A stretch of 64,000 nt of DNA from Setomelanomma holmii (taxonomy: Eukaryota; Ascomycota; Dothideomycetes; Pleosporales; Phaeosphaeriaceae): positions 186,001-250,000 of the forward strand of contig ML978192.1 of assembly GCA_010015745.1 (NCBI GenBank), read 5' to 3'. Positions 24,296-36,215 of the stretch are shown here, piece by piece. The translations under genes and the position numbers were made by a program. The notes below the pieces were generated by a model. That model was not told where the DNA came from and did not search any database. It saw only the letters and a list, made by a program, of their open reading frames with translations. Every line of letters begins with the position of its first letter. Position 1 is the first letter of the stretch.

Positions 24296-26638
24296 TCGCA
24301 CGTCGATATGTCGGCACATATTGTTATGTCGTACTTGGGGTGTGGTGTTGTGGTCAGAGGACTTTGAGTTCAGGTTGGGATTGCGCCGTCAAAGTGTATG
24401 GCAGTTGTGTATATATTGAAGCAATCGTCTTTGGATGATGAGTTGGATATGTGGGCTCTAGCATCAGTCCATGACGAGGACTTATATACAATCTCACCCG
24501 CCCACATACAGACCCGCCAGCGGGGCACTTGCGCGATACTACCAAACCGTGGCGCCGCTCACATCGGTAGATTCAAGGATGTGCTTCGCAAAAGACACCG
24601 AAACCATGGTTCAAGCCCTGTTCCTCTTCCTATTTCAGCCCGCGACGCCAGCCAGTTGAGCCGTCAGTTCGCAACTGCGGCAGGGGTGTTCACAGGAGGT
24701 CCATGTGCTAAAGCTTGGAGCTGACTGTTTTCAACCCCGCTCAAACTTTATGCATGCTGGATATGGCCTTCGTTAGGGCATTCGCGCCTATCATTGGACT
24801 ACACTAGTGCTATCGTGAGCAACTTGACAATCGCGCATGCCGAACTGGAGGGTTTCTTTTGCATGGGACGCCTCAGCCGCGGTCGTCAAGCCAACTTTTG
24901 CACCATCCGTCTCGTCCGTGCGTGCCCATTTGCGTGGAACCCGAACAAGACCGTCACTCGTGTCTAAGACACCGGCAATTTCATCGACACTAGCATGGAA
25001 CACCTGAGGCCTTTGTACGACGACATCATGACGCCGCGACAAAGCATCTCCTACAGTTTTACATCAGATCATTCAATATCTTCGCTAATCTATTCTCTAT
25101 GGCTGTGTCTGTATTGCCTGCGGATCGGTACCTTGGAGAGAACGGCGAGCAATTGCTGCTGTCGCCTAGGCCTGTACATTATGCTGGTCATTTGACAGCG
25201 GGTAGGAAAAGCATTGATGTGGTCGGATGATCTGAGCCCTTGCCCTGCCAAGAATCGCGTTCGCGATTCCTGTTCCTGACAGCTTGTAGGGATCTCAAGC
25301 CCCAAAAGATCACAAGGAACGATTTTGTGCATCCGTGCACGATGTGGTATCAAGGAAGTGTAACACAGATCGACGGAACATCTCCAGGAATCCTTGCTTT
25401 TCATCATCACAGAAGATCTCTTGCCCCTATCGCAATTGCAATTCTTACACTTCAGCACACACTTTCGAGCTGAGAGACCACGCACTCTAGCAATGTACGC
25501 ATCACTCTCACCACAAGGCTGCGCCAGCCCAAAAAGCGCCACATTTCGGTGAGCACGACGACGACATCCAGCTCGCCCCAAATTGCGACCCCTGCGTTCA
25601 CACGTTTCCTTTTCGGTCGGCCGCGTTCCTGATCGACCACGGCGCTAGAAAGCTTAATTGTGTTACTCCAGACACCAAAACTGCGGATTCACAAGCCGAC
25701 CAGTGGGAGTGCGATGGGAGTCGATGTGGGCGTCTCACGCGATCCAAGCCTCGCTGATGGCCTGATGGTAGTGTTCCAATTAGAGGAGGGAAATTATGGA
25801 TATCGGATGAGGAGGAGCCAATGGTAGTGCTGCGTTGCCCTACTTTTTTGATGCTGGTGGTGCGTCGGGCAGCAAGTAAAGTTGAGCTATGCATAGTACA
25901 AACCACGCGACCTTTCTTCCTGCAGAGTCGTGATGGAGTCACGCAACCCAAATTGGACACCGGTTACCAAGGCTTCGCGACATCATCTCCCCCATTCTCA
26001 ACTTGGTGCTTGAGCACCGCGACATCCCAGACCGACCCAACAAATCTCTCCCTGCGCAAGGCTGACCATGTCGCATACCCACAAGCATCAAATCCCCTGA
26101 ACAACTCACCTTCCCAATACAATCCATCATCAACAAGCATCAATCAGCCTCGCACATGGGTGTACTGCCACCCCAGCATTCTCCCTCGCACCAAGTCGGA
26201 GTCCAATACTTGGGGCTTCGTATTGGCACTAGACCCTGCCCCTCATCCCCTGCTGCAGGATTCGCATCGACACAATGGAAGTATCGAATCGCCGAGTTCG
26301 GAGACGTCATTATTTCAGATGCAGATTTGATCGTGACAATTACTTCTGCATCCATACTGCATCCACTGTCATGGGCAGGAGATTTAATTAACCAGCCCAG
26401 TGTACTGTAATGGGTGCAAGCTAGGGTAGATGATGTCAATGCGCCTGCGGACACTAAGTCATGTCTCCCAGTAATTTGGATTGATGGCAGATCCCGCAGT
26501 GTCAGATCGGGTTCGCGTCACGTCTGGAGGATCTGATGGGAAAGGAAATGCTGAAGTGGAGATGAGGAGATCGCAGTTGTGCGACGTGTTGGCCCGGGTG
26601 AATGGGTTGCTGGGTCACCGAACTGTGGTTGGGCGACA

Positions 26639-26731
26639 TTGTGATTCAGCCACGTTGGCGTTCGGATTCCGAGTTTGTGCCGCAGTAAGTGAAGTAATAT
26701 CGTGAGGAGCCCAACGTGAAGATTAATGCAT
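26639..26731 (-). repeat. Diverged direct repeat, copy 2
   Basis: Copy 2 of a repeat of about 93 bp whose copy 1 is 27008-27100. Read on the minus strand both begin ATGCAT.AATCTTC and end CC.ATGT.GCTGAAT-like, at roughly 70-75% identity by eye. Many differences are C/T or G/A, including CAA to TAA, which makes a stop in this copy. Confidence 0.55.
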
Positions 26732-27100
26732 CTGCCTCGCCTTCCACGAGGATGCAACGATTGTAATATGAGGCTTAAGGAAGAAGTTGCCGTGTGCGAA
26801 ACTTTCCAACGCGGATTCTTTCGCTAAGCCTTGAATGTAGTCTCGCGCAAAACGGGGGAGCTTGTGGTACTCAAATTGGGACTGGCTAGTTGTTTGGAAG
26901 CCATGAAAGCGCGAGGCATGAAGAACTTCTGGTGCGTACTTGTCAGTCGACGCAGCGGAAACTTTGGCGAGTCTGCTGCCTGAATACGACGCGCCTCGAC
27001 TCGTCTTGATCAATTCAGCTACATTGGCATTTGCATCTCGACGTTGTGCTGTAGGGTATGTTGCGATATTGTGAGCAGCCCAATGCGAAGATTGATGCAT
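26723..27100 (-). CDS. Unrecognised ORF containing repeat copy 1
   Basis: A single frame of 125 aa beginning MHQSSHWAAHNIATYPTAQR. Its first 31 codons are the repeat unit. The rest (for example FHGFQTTSQSQFEYHKLPRF and ESALESFAHGNFFLKPHI) looks protein-like but matches no family I know. The stop lies inside the second repeat copy. It may be a real small gene, a fragment of a repeated gene or chance. Confidence 0.25.
   Translation of the reverse strand: MHQSSHWAAHNIATYPTAQRRDANANVAELIKTSRGASYSGSRLAKVSAASTDKYAPEVLHASRFHGFQTTSQSQFEYHKLPRFARDYIQGLAKESALESFAHGNFFLKPHITIVASSWKARQMH
27008..27100 (-). repeat. Diverged direct repeat, copy 1
   Basis: Copy 1 of the repeat described at 26639-26731, in the same orientation, with start-to-start distance 369 bp (a multiple of three). 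Similarity stops abruptly after the GCTGAAT end. Confidence 0.55.
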
Positions 27101-28190
27101 CTATGAGTAGAGTCCGCGGAGAAGGCAAGGGCTACAATGCGCGGCTTGAAGCATTCCCGCTGCTTGACAACTCCTTCTCACCGCGCCCCGGCGAGCGTCT
27201 CAATGGTGTGTTCCTTGACATGAGGCTCCTCAAATTGTTGCATCGTGCATGCATGTGAGGAAGGAGCTCTTGACCGGTTGGCTGACTAAAGCCTTCCTTC
27301 CAATCAGGGCATGATCGTCCCTGCGTCAAGAGCCTCGAAGAAGCAACATGAAACTAACGCCTCGTCGTTTGTGCCCTACACTAACTCTTACGCTTCTCGA
27401 CATGCATACGTTTCTGCGTCTTTGGCCGTCCATCTCGCTGTACTCACCGCCGTGCTGATCAGCGAAGCCATCGTCGACTTCACCGGCCAGCAAAAGATGA
27501 GGCGAAGTGGAACCTTGGAAGCGAGTACGCCCGCGTTCATAGCGGATTTCACCCCGCATGAGCAGCGACCCGGCGGACCTCAGTCTCGAAGCTGACAACT
27601 TGATGTTCTGGCCTAGGACGAGCGAGCACTCGACGGACTCCTGCATGGTCGCGCTTCACTGTGGTCGACTGGTCGTACCTTGTGGCATGCTGGAGATTCC
27701 AGATGTCTCCAAGCTCTCAGAGTACAACTGCCTGGTCAAGCACAGCTTTGTGATCGGTAGCCTTGTCATACAACACTCAATGTGGACTTGATCAATCTGG
27801 ACAATCGTTTCGCTTCATTCAATAATATGACAGAGGATCTCATAGATGCTCGTGGGTGGCCAACTGGATACTCGGCACCGTTGGCGATAACACACAATTA
27901 CAACGTATTTGTGGTAGCAGTACACCTCCAAAGAAAGGTCCAAAGCGCGCTAGTACAGAATCTGAAATGCACCAGAACCGGGTACGACAAGGGCCTAATG
28001 GCCAAGGACTGAGACAGTCTCAATGTTTTCTCGGGTGTTCGTCGAACGAAATACTCCTTAACCGCGAAAACGTTTTGATCCGACCAATGTGCGGATAGGA
28101 TATATGGCAAACTCCAAGAAACTCCGTTGGCCCGCTGAACTACAACAAACAGGATGAGTGGGACAGACTTCGTCCCGATCGACGTGCAGG

Positions 28191-28591
28191 TCATTGGCTT
28201 CGACGTATCCGTTGATTGATTGGGATTGGTGCGTTGACGAAAACGGCTGATTCGTTGGCTATGCGCGACTGCTTCTCCTCATACTCTCGCGAAGAGTCCT
28301 TCAGGTCGTCGATTTGTGCCTATTCAAGTCAGCATGTCCTAGCATCGCCGGGTTCATCAAACATACCTTCGTTAGAGGAGGACCGACAGTCGTGATCAAA
28401 AAGCCGTCGCGTCCCTGAAAAAAATCAGCTATGCTACAAACATCACCTGCGACAGCAGATAATGCTTTTCATACCTGAAAAGTGTAGGGCCTCACGATGG
28501 CATCGGGACCGCAATGGTAACGAATTTCATTCTGGATGACCGCTCGCGAGATGCCGTAGCCAGGAACGAAGTATGAGTTGGGAGACACCAT
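28191..28591 (-). CDS. Small conserved-looking three-exon gene, function unknown
   Basis: Three exons: 28591-28475, 28414-28367 and 28319-28191, joined by 60- and 47-nt introns that both begin GTATG and end in TTTCAG or ATAG; all phases are zero; 97 aa. The protein starts MVSPNSYFVPGYGISRAVIQ, continues NEIRYHCGPDAIVRPYTFQ, then GRDGFLITTVGPPLTK and AQIDDLKDSSREYEEKQSR. The regular composition, clean introns and the compact aromatic/Gly-rich N-terminal half followed by a charged helix argue that it is real. I believe similar short proteins occur in other Dothideomycetes, but this is memory and not a search. No known domain and no secretion signal. Confidence 0.7.
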
Positions 28592-31500
28592 GTTGAGAAC
28601 GGAAAGACGGCTCGTTGACTACACAATTGACAGGCGATGATCAAGTCTAAGTGTGGAAGGATTGATGGCGATGAAGGATCGAAGTTGAGCATTGGGCGCT
28701 GCCGAACCTTATATCTACCGTCAGCCGTCTCCTCAGGTACATATCTTTTTGAGACACTTCAATCACACCGGCAACTAACGATAGCAAAAGCATCGGTTCC
28801 ATGAGTTCCGCTGCGGAGGTTCCTGGTTGGGCGTGTATGCACTGATGCCGCTCGCCTCATTCTCGCCCTATCGGCCCAACCACGATCATTGGGCAGCGAG
28901 TAAGACCGGCACCACACGACGCCTTTTCTACCTGAATCTTTACGAGACAGGCCACGACTTGGCCTGTATATCTGAAATAGCCGCAGTATATCTCCGCATT
29001 TGTTTGAGATTGGTGCCGGTTCTTCACGCTTTGGTGCGAACAACGCATCGGCCACGTCTGCGCTCTGCGGCCGGTATAAATGATTAGGGAAGCTCAAGTC
29101 GATCTCTTTGCCACCACAAGCTCGACTCGGCGCGCAACGACTTCTACTTTGCTTCCATACTTCCGGACTACCGTCAGGCCGCTGGGCTCTTGGCTCGAAA
29201 AAGAGCAGAGCATGCGCAACATACACAGCAACTTGGCGTCGAGACATGCGTCGATCTTTGCCTCGGATACAATACCATGACCATCGCAGTGCGACACCCG
29301 CCCCACCATATCCAGAGTTCAGACTTGACAGGACACCGGCGCTTCTCTGACGCGCCAACTTGGGTTCACCGCCCTTTAGCGCCCCGATCCCTGACGTGAT
29401 GAAGGATTCGGTGAATGGCAGGGACATCCCTTCTAGGATATCACGACTTCCGGCAGCTGGGCATAATTGCATGGTATCTTCAAACAGCGCACATTGTGCT
29501 TCTCGTGTACGAGGTTGACTACCTTGATATACATTCGCTCCGACCTGAAAGAATGTGTTAAATCGATGTCCCTGGTCCCATTCCTGATGCTACCCCGGCA
29601 ACGAGTACCTGGCTTACCGGGTCCCGGTGATACATACTCTCATGTGGCAAGCTGAGCCGTATACACTGTCGACAGCAAGTGTCACCCTGGGTTCAGGAGA
29701 GAATGACCGAAAGGCAGGAGATGAAAACGATTCGTCGCCGTGCTTGTGATGAGAAATTACAACAACTCTTCGCTGCAAGCACAATCTGGCCTTTCTTTCT
29801 TGCCTAATCATGAGCCTCAAAACCAATGGTTCGCTCATCACATTGCAACCATACCGGCCATCACATTTGTTTGCCAATCAATGCTTCTCACGACGACAAA
29901 CATGAGATGATGCTGACATTGATTCTGCTGGCCCACGGAGCTGAGGTCGATTGCCACCAACATACGTGCGCTCGCGAACGTTTGATCAGTGCCCAATATC
30001 CGAGCCACTGGACCCGATTCGAACATGCTCGGCAGGTCGTGATGCAGCCAGCTATGCTTGACATACTGCCCACAGTTGTACCCCGCACAGTCACGATTAG
30101 CTACGGGTCATCCACGTCGACTATGGGTCCTGCATCCTGAATATGGATAGCGCGTGGCCATGTTGCCATCCGGTACAATTACCACACTACATGATTCGGA
30201 CACTGACGGTCCTCAGGCTTCATTGCAGCGGTCCGAGAGGCAGCCACCCTGGTAAGGTGGATACAACAAACCAGAGGAGAAAGAAGCCTCATCCGATCCG
30301 CCATAACGCCAGCGAGACCAGGCCCGAGCCGAGATATCCGCCGTCGACGATGTTGAAGTCCCGCCTAAGCCTGACAAGAAGCAAACACAAATGATAATTC
30401 GATAGCGCACCTATCCTCTGTAGTGCTCTCCATAAAAATCACGAGTACTGTCCTTACCGTGAAAAGTCGGCGGGAAAGTCCACCACCTAGCAAAAGGCTC
30501 GATATACCTTGCTTGTCGCAACGTCGGTCGAGCACACCTACGTCATTTCTGGTCCCTTTACAGCTGTCCTCCACGGCGCCTGCAACTACACAGATAAAGG
30601 CAGCTTTGCAGATTGTGGGGCCAGGAATGCTGCGAATCATAGCACAGCTTACACGCCGCAGCCAGTTGTCTCAGCGATCAAGCTTGTTGCTCACCGGCCG
30701 ATGAACGTCGATCAGACCACGTCCTCTCGCAAGATGGTCCCTGTGCAATGGTGTCACGCGGAACAGCTTCGCAAGAAGCACCGAGTCTCTTGCCACCGCC
30801 TCTACATGATGCAAAAGCGGCGTGTTCGAGTGATGGCATGTAAGGCGGTCGGATGACGTCTTTTGCTTCAGAATGCTCCAGGACGGTAGCTCACTTCACA
30901 ATGTTATTGCCACGTTCCTCACATTCGGACCTGAAGCGACAGGAACTGAACAGTTTTGCGATTCGCATATCGGAGAGTGTGGCCCTGTGTCATGGACGAG
31001 TTCAACATGGAACCGGAGGGCCCTCATTGGCTTCCTACTCACCTATGCACATCTCACACTGGCGAGGCCATTTGGAAGGCAGTTCTCCTCGAGCACAGAG
31101 GGCTACTTGACAGTCTTCCTCGCATTCGCCTGACCGTCCTGAGCAAAGAGCACTAAGTCCTCAGACAATCATGCCTAAACGCTGTCATTTTTTTATTTTA
31201 GTTCTCTGCCCCCGGCTACAAGCAGATCCGATCATGGTGTATGAAACGCTCAGAACCAGATCAAGTCCAGGATGTTGCTCCTCCTACCGTTATCCTCCTC
31301 TGCCAAAGCCAGCAGCAATTGCCTATCCTCCTCAAGTACGCCTCACATTCCCACTGGCCCACACAGTTCGCCATCGCCTAGGGGCCCGCTTGTGATACTC
31401 TAGGATTTTGTGATGGAGATGCTCGCAAAGTTTAAAAACTACACCGGAAGGTCTCAAGACAAGGGCAATCGTTGCAACACGAGGGCACCCACTTTTGAAA

Positions 31501-33521
31501 CCATGTGTAGATCATATGGCACGTTTTCTCTGGCGGCTCTTGATGAGATACGGGCGTATTCGTACCATTGCGATATTACGTCCCAATCGAAAGTGGTCTT
31601 CGCACCTATTAGCGTAGTTAGTCACCGAGCATCACGAACATCTCCGATCTCCATAAGAAGCGATCTAACGTATCAGATATCGTAACTCAGTCCACTCTCG
31701 CGACATGGACAATTTCGGGAAGTGAGGCGACATCCACACCTCCCCGATTTAGCAATGCCGATGTTGATCGGAGGTACCGAACACGCCAAAACATCTCCGC
31801 TCCTACTCTTTACACCCCTTAGAGCACGGTACATACTATCTGGCAAAGTCATGATCACTAAATATGCGAGGGCGTAAAATTACCGTTGTCTGAGAGAAAG
31901 GTAGGGCAGCCAATGAGCATGATGAGGTGGGGAAACGACTTGCGACTGATGCATGTAGATCCCCGAAACTAGATCCTCACACGTTATGTAAGCTCGTCAA
32001 GGGAGGGCGAGAACAGCATGAACTTGATACCTTGTGAATAGAAATGGAATTGTGCGGGATGAAAGTGTGATGGACAGCTTCATTTCATTGTCCATGACTC
32101 TAATACTTCGGCATCGTACGCCTTTCGCATCTATCATGCCGAGTCGTCATCTGTCATACGACTCGAAATACTCAGGATCAAATCTATCCCACCGTTGCCT
32201 TGCCCGACCTGTCTTACCTTGCAGAACATGTTCATCAAATTCCGCGAGACTCGAGGAAGTGGCCTGTATTAGCGCCGAAACAGTCGTCTATGGTCAGAAG
32301 AAGGAGATATTGAGAACTGCCACAAATGGCAGCTCAGAAAAGGAGACCTGCACACCCAACCCCTTGTACCTATCTGTATACACCTCTCACAGGTTGACAG
32401 GAAAAGAATGATTATGCCGCTATTCACAGACCACAACTTACAGCATCCAACAACACTCCAACGTCACAAACCGCTCGAGATCAGCAATGGCTATCGACAC
32501 ACTGCCATATCCTACCATTACAAACCAGAATGTGACCAACGCCGGAGAAACCAACGGGAGGCCTCACCAAGCGATCATTCACAACACTGTGGCACTCACG
32601 CACGACCTTCCGGCCCGTCTACCATTCGCAGACTATTCGCATCGTCTATACTAGCTATGCGCGACACTGTCACCACACACGCTCGTTCACCATCCTCTTT
32701 ACCCCCAGAAGCTTCGGGAAAATGGCGTGCGCCATCACACATTCGCTCAGAACACTGAGGTATACATCAAGGACTGGACGCACTAGCGTGTGCAGGTTTA
32801 TTTGGCATAGCATACTCTGTCTTTCCTCACGACAAACAGATAGACTTTCTTTCTCAAGGCCTGGCTAGGTGTGCAATGCTCCTTCGTGCATACAACCTGA
32901 CCTGGCAAGCTTCGCCAGATACATGTTCGCATTTAGGACAAATGTATATAAAGTGAAGTGTGCAGTGCAAAGATCAGGGGCAAGAGGGGAGTTCAACACA
33001 CTGATTGCTCACATTGCCTATGTATGTATCTTGTATGGGATATTATTGACTCCCGTCTAGGGCTAGGCGCAGCGTTAAGTGCCATCATGTCTTTCCAACT
33101 TGCTTTTGAGTGACGTCCACTCAACGAGCTCACGGGCTGCTATTCGTCAACGAGGTGTGACTTCATTGGGCATCCACTGTGTTGCGCAGGGCCAATGATC
33201 ACAGCCGTATTGCGCAATATTGTTCTGTATATTGGAGCTTTTTATGGCTGCGAGTGTCAGATGAAGGGTGTCTTCTGTGCTAATAGAGCAGCGTGGATGA
33301 AGTCAAGTGATGCTAGATACGAATCTTGAGATTACAACGAGACTGAGCAGTGTCACACTCACGCAACACGTCAGCTTATGTCTTTTTGGATTTCGTCGGC
33401 GCCCGCCTGGATACTCCTTCTCGAGTATAAGAACGTTAGGTCTGTCAGCACTTCATTCTCAATTTCCCTGATTACCGATACCTCAAGCCAATCCTATCAT
33501 GATTTCTGTTTCCATCCCAGC
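28592..33521. other. Gene-poor island, right part
   Basis: About 4.9 kb. Plus-strand protein-like fragments in changing frames occur at 28830-29400 and 29826-31160 (see the possible ankyrin remnant). A 55-codon frame at 32487-32654 also looks protein-like, with another fragment in a different frame just downstream. None forms a complete gene. No transposon motif recognised. Confidence 0.35.
29826..30140 (+). pseudogene. Possible ankyrin-repeat remnant
   Basis: The open frame contains DDKHEMMLTLILLAHGAEVD, which fits the second half of an ankyrin repeat (LLLAHGAEVD). Downstream, in other frames, GSSLHNVIATFLTFGPEATG (about 30880) and an LVAHRPMNVD segment (about 30690) are loosely compatible with further repeats. 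No start, exon structure or long intact frame exists, so at best this is an eroded ankyrin gene. Weak evidence. Confidence 0.2.
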
Positions 33522-35826
33522 TTAGACCAAAGTAAACACTCCACTTACTCCCTCAAACGCCGTAATCGTTCCCCCAACAGCCTTCGCGTCCCCATAATAC
33601 CTAATCCTATACTTGCCCGACGCCGGGGCCGTCAAGCTCGTATCCCACGTTATCGTAACATCACTCGTGCCCGTTAGGCCATTGACCCTCTTCCACTGAT
33701 ACACAAGCTCCCAATCCTCATCGTTGCGCACCTGGCTCCAGGTTCCGTCATCACCTTGCTTCTCGATTGCTGCGAATGTGCCTTCGAGTCGCAGATTGTT
33801 GCGCGGATTTGCGCCGACGAAGACTGTGCGCACGGTCGAGCCGAGGGTGTATGTGGGCGAGACATCGGTCGTGACTTGGCCGAAACTTCTGCCGAGGCCG
33901 GCGCCGTCGTAGACTACGCCTGTGATGAGGGATATCGATTTGGCGCGATTGTCCGGCGGAGTTGGACCGGGGTTGATAGTGCCCTGGACGTCGTCGGCTA
34001 GGTATTTCAGGTTTGTCAAGGTGGCGTTGATGTAAGCGTTGAGTGTGTGTGGGCCGTATAGTGTGCTGGCGCCCTCGTAGCGCTGGACGCTGTATTCTTC
34101 TTCTGTGGCGATGTAGTGCGTATAGCTGTTTGCTGGACCACCGAGGACTACGATGGGGTCTTGGGCAATGCCGGAAGAGGATATTGAATTGTGCACCGCT
34201 TCGCGCCAGCGGCGGCCGGACATGGTCGTTGCTTCGCCTGGAGACACGACGATAACAAGTTGGCCGACGCGAAGGACTTGAATGTCGACGATATTCGGGG
34301 ACCAGGGATAGGGCGTATTGGCCTCGCCAACGTTGAGAAGCACGGGTTTGGGATATTGGCACTTGATTTGCGCGGCACTGGGTGGCGCGATGGCACTGCC
34401 CACGATGTTCCAGAAGGGATTCGACGGCGCGCCTGGGTCGTTCTGGACAAAGTCAAAGGCACCTGGGCCGTCCGACGTGCCCGCTGCAAAAGAGTTGCCC
34501 ATCGCAGCTGGACAGGTGTGGACAGTGGTACCGTTCTTGAGCGTCAAGGTGTAGTTGGAGAAGTCAACGAATGTATGGAAAGAGCGGACCTTGCCTGAGA
34601 TGGAAGTGAAGCTCGCGCTGTCGTCGTAGAGGACTCGAGCACCTTGCCATTGACGCTTACCAATCTCGTAGCAAGATTTTGCGCCTCCGTCGTTCAAGCC
34701 AAAGTATGGTCCACGGCCGTGGCAGTCTTGACTCTTGCCGCCGCATGTGCTATCGTTGGTTCTACACTGGGTGCTTGAGCCATCCTCGCAGTATGCACCG
34801 AGGACATTGGGTGTCGTGTCACCGACATTGGCCTGCGAGAAACCAGCTACGAAGCCATCCGCAGCATCAGCAATACCCGCAGCATCCTGCTCAAAGAGGT
34901 ATGCGGCCACGCCCTTGTTATCGCCCGCGACAAGTGTCTGGTTCCCAAGCAAGCTGGTCCCATGCACTGCGAACCAATTCAATGCACCCAGACTTTTGCC
35001 ATCGCTAGCTCTTGTGAACTTGATCGAGGTCATCATCTTGTCCACATCGTCAGAGTATCGATCCCGCTCTTCTTTGGGATTTGCCAAGTAAGCGAACAAA
35101 CTACGGTTGATATTCGCATCGGCGATATTGGTACTTCCAACACTAATCGTGCCGAGTGCAAGCCCTTCGTGCGCGCGTTTGATAGACAGTACAGCACCGT
35201 CCACAATGGCCTGGTAGCTCTGCTTGTCGAATCCCAGACTGGTGATCTGCGGGAGGAGGTAGTTGAGCCACGCTGCAGGTCCAGCATGGCTATGTGTGCC
35301 TGTCACGGCCACATTGTTCTTGCCATATACAGAGTACTCCGGGCCCAGGGCCTTCAATCCTTCGAGAATGCCATTCCGAATGGCTGTGTCTCCAGACTGG
35401 GTGTCCAGGACCATGTACACGATGCGTTCGCTAGTAGAGCTGGGGTTGCCTATGATGAAGGCGCGGGAATATAGGCGTTGGCGAAGACCGGTCCCGACTT
35501 GCGAGGAGTTCGCATAGCCCATGAGATTGAGCTCAACTACCGGGCTAGAACAAAGTCAGTTGTGATTCCTTGGTGTATGATCGCTTGTGTTACCCCGTGA
35601 TGTCTGCCTTGCCCACGCCTACAAGATATGAAGACGGGTCGTCCACCAGCTCGCCACTCTGCTTCTCACTAATGAGGTGCGTCTGCTGCGCGCCATTGTA
35701 CGTCTGGTCGAGTCTCCAGTGCCAGAACTCGGCAGTCGGAAAGCCCAGATTGATCACGAGCTGCCCTATGATCAGGGATGCAACGATAGCCGCGCCCAGA
35801 GCGACGGCGATATGTGAGCGCGCCAT
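33522..35826 (-). CDS. Neutral/alkaline ceramidase
   Basis: Two exons, 35826-35594 and 35544-33522, with a 49-nt intron that joins KADITG to PVVELNLMGYANSSQVG; 751 aa. A hydrophobic N-terminal segment (about residues 7-28, VALGAAIVASLIIGQL) is a signal peptide or anchor. The zinc-binding motif VTGTHSHAGPAAW is present, and the C-terminal beta domain is complete (TWDTSLTAPASGKYRIRYYG). The enzyme hydrolyses ceramide to sphingosine and fatty acid in the secretory pathway or outside the cell. In the catalytic loop, where the family usually reads NxGDxSPN, this protein reads NVGDTTPN, so the presumed nucleophilic Ser position is Thr (codon ACA). Whether it is active is therefore uncertain. It shares a divergent promoter with the SPF27 gene. 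Confidence 0.93.
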
Positions 35827-36215
35827 ATGCGCAGCCAGATGTCAAAGACGGAAGGGTGCGGAAGGTCACAGCGGCGCATTGGGGTGGCGGCGATATATCC
35901 TCGAGACAGCAGACTTGTCCAGAGACAATCAAAGACTACTGCATCGACGACAGGCTCGACGACAGGCTGGTCAACAGACGCGTCGTATGTGGAAGGCGAT
36001 TTGCTCGCGTGCTGTGACTGGCCACGGGCAGCTGCACGCAACCTGGGAGCAGAGGCGCATGACGTCCGCTAGTGGGGAGGCCCGTTGGTTGGCGGGGACG
36101 GCGGCAGGGGTTGCACTACCTTAATTTTCCAAGCGAAGTACTGGGAAGCTAGTTGCGACCTCACTCGACGGCGACGCCAAACCTAGCAATCTCCTACCTC
36201 CTCGAACAGGACACA
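35827..36215. promoter_or_regulatory. Divergent promoter between ceramidase and SPF27 genes
   Basis: 389 bp between two start codons pointing away from each other, so both promoters must lie here or overlap the genes. No specific element can be assigned with confidence. Confidence 0.5.

Larger units (their letters stand above)
24296..28190. other. Gene-poor island, left part
   Basis: Nearly 3.9 kb with only weak signals. Minus 24791-25042 has a protein-like stretch (EIAGVLDTSDGLVRVPRKWA) without a resolvable upstream exon. Plus 27311-28098 has several overlapping protein-like frames in different phases. A diverged direct repeat is listed separately. No transposon termini, reverse transcriptase or transposase motif was found by eye. 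Confidence 0.35.

Noticed and set aside
28759..29472. 237-codon minus frame
   Set aside because: Arg/Ser-rich, no motif, and the opposite strand has equally good fragments; probably chance in decayed DNA.
32487..32654. 55-codon plus frame with natural composition
   Set aside because: No splice partner restores a longer product and no motif is present; too short to call.
22529..33521. Transposon in the gene-poor island
   Set aside because: No reverse transcriptase, transposase, long terminal repeat or terminal inverted repeat could be seen; only a 93-bp diverged repeat.
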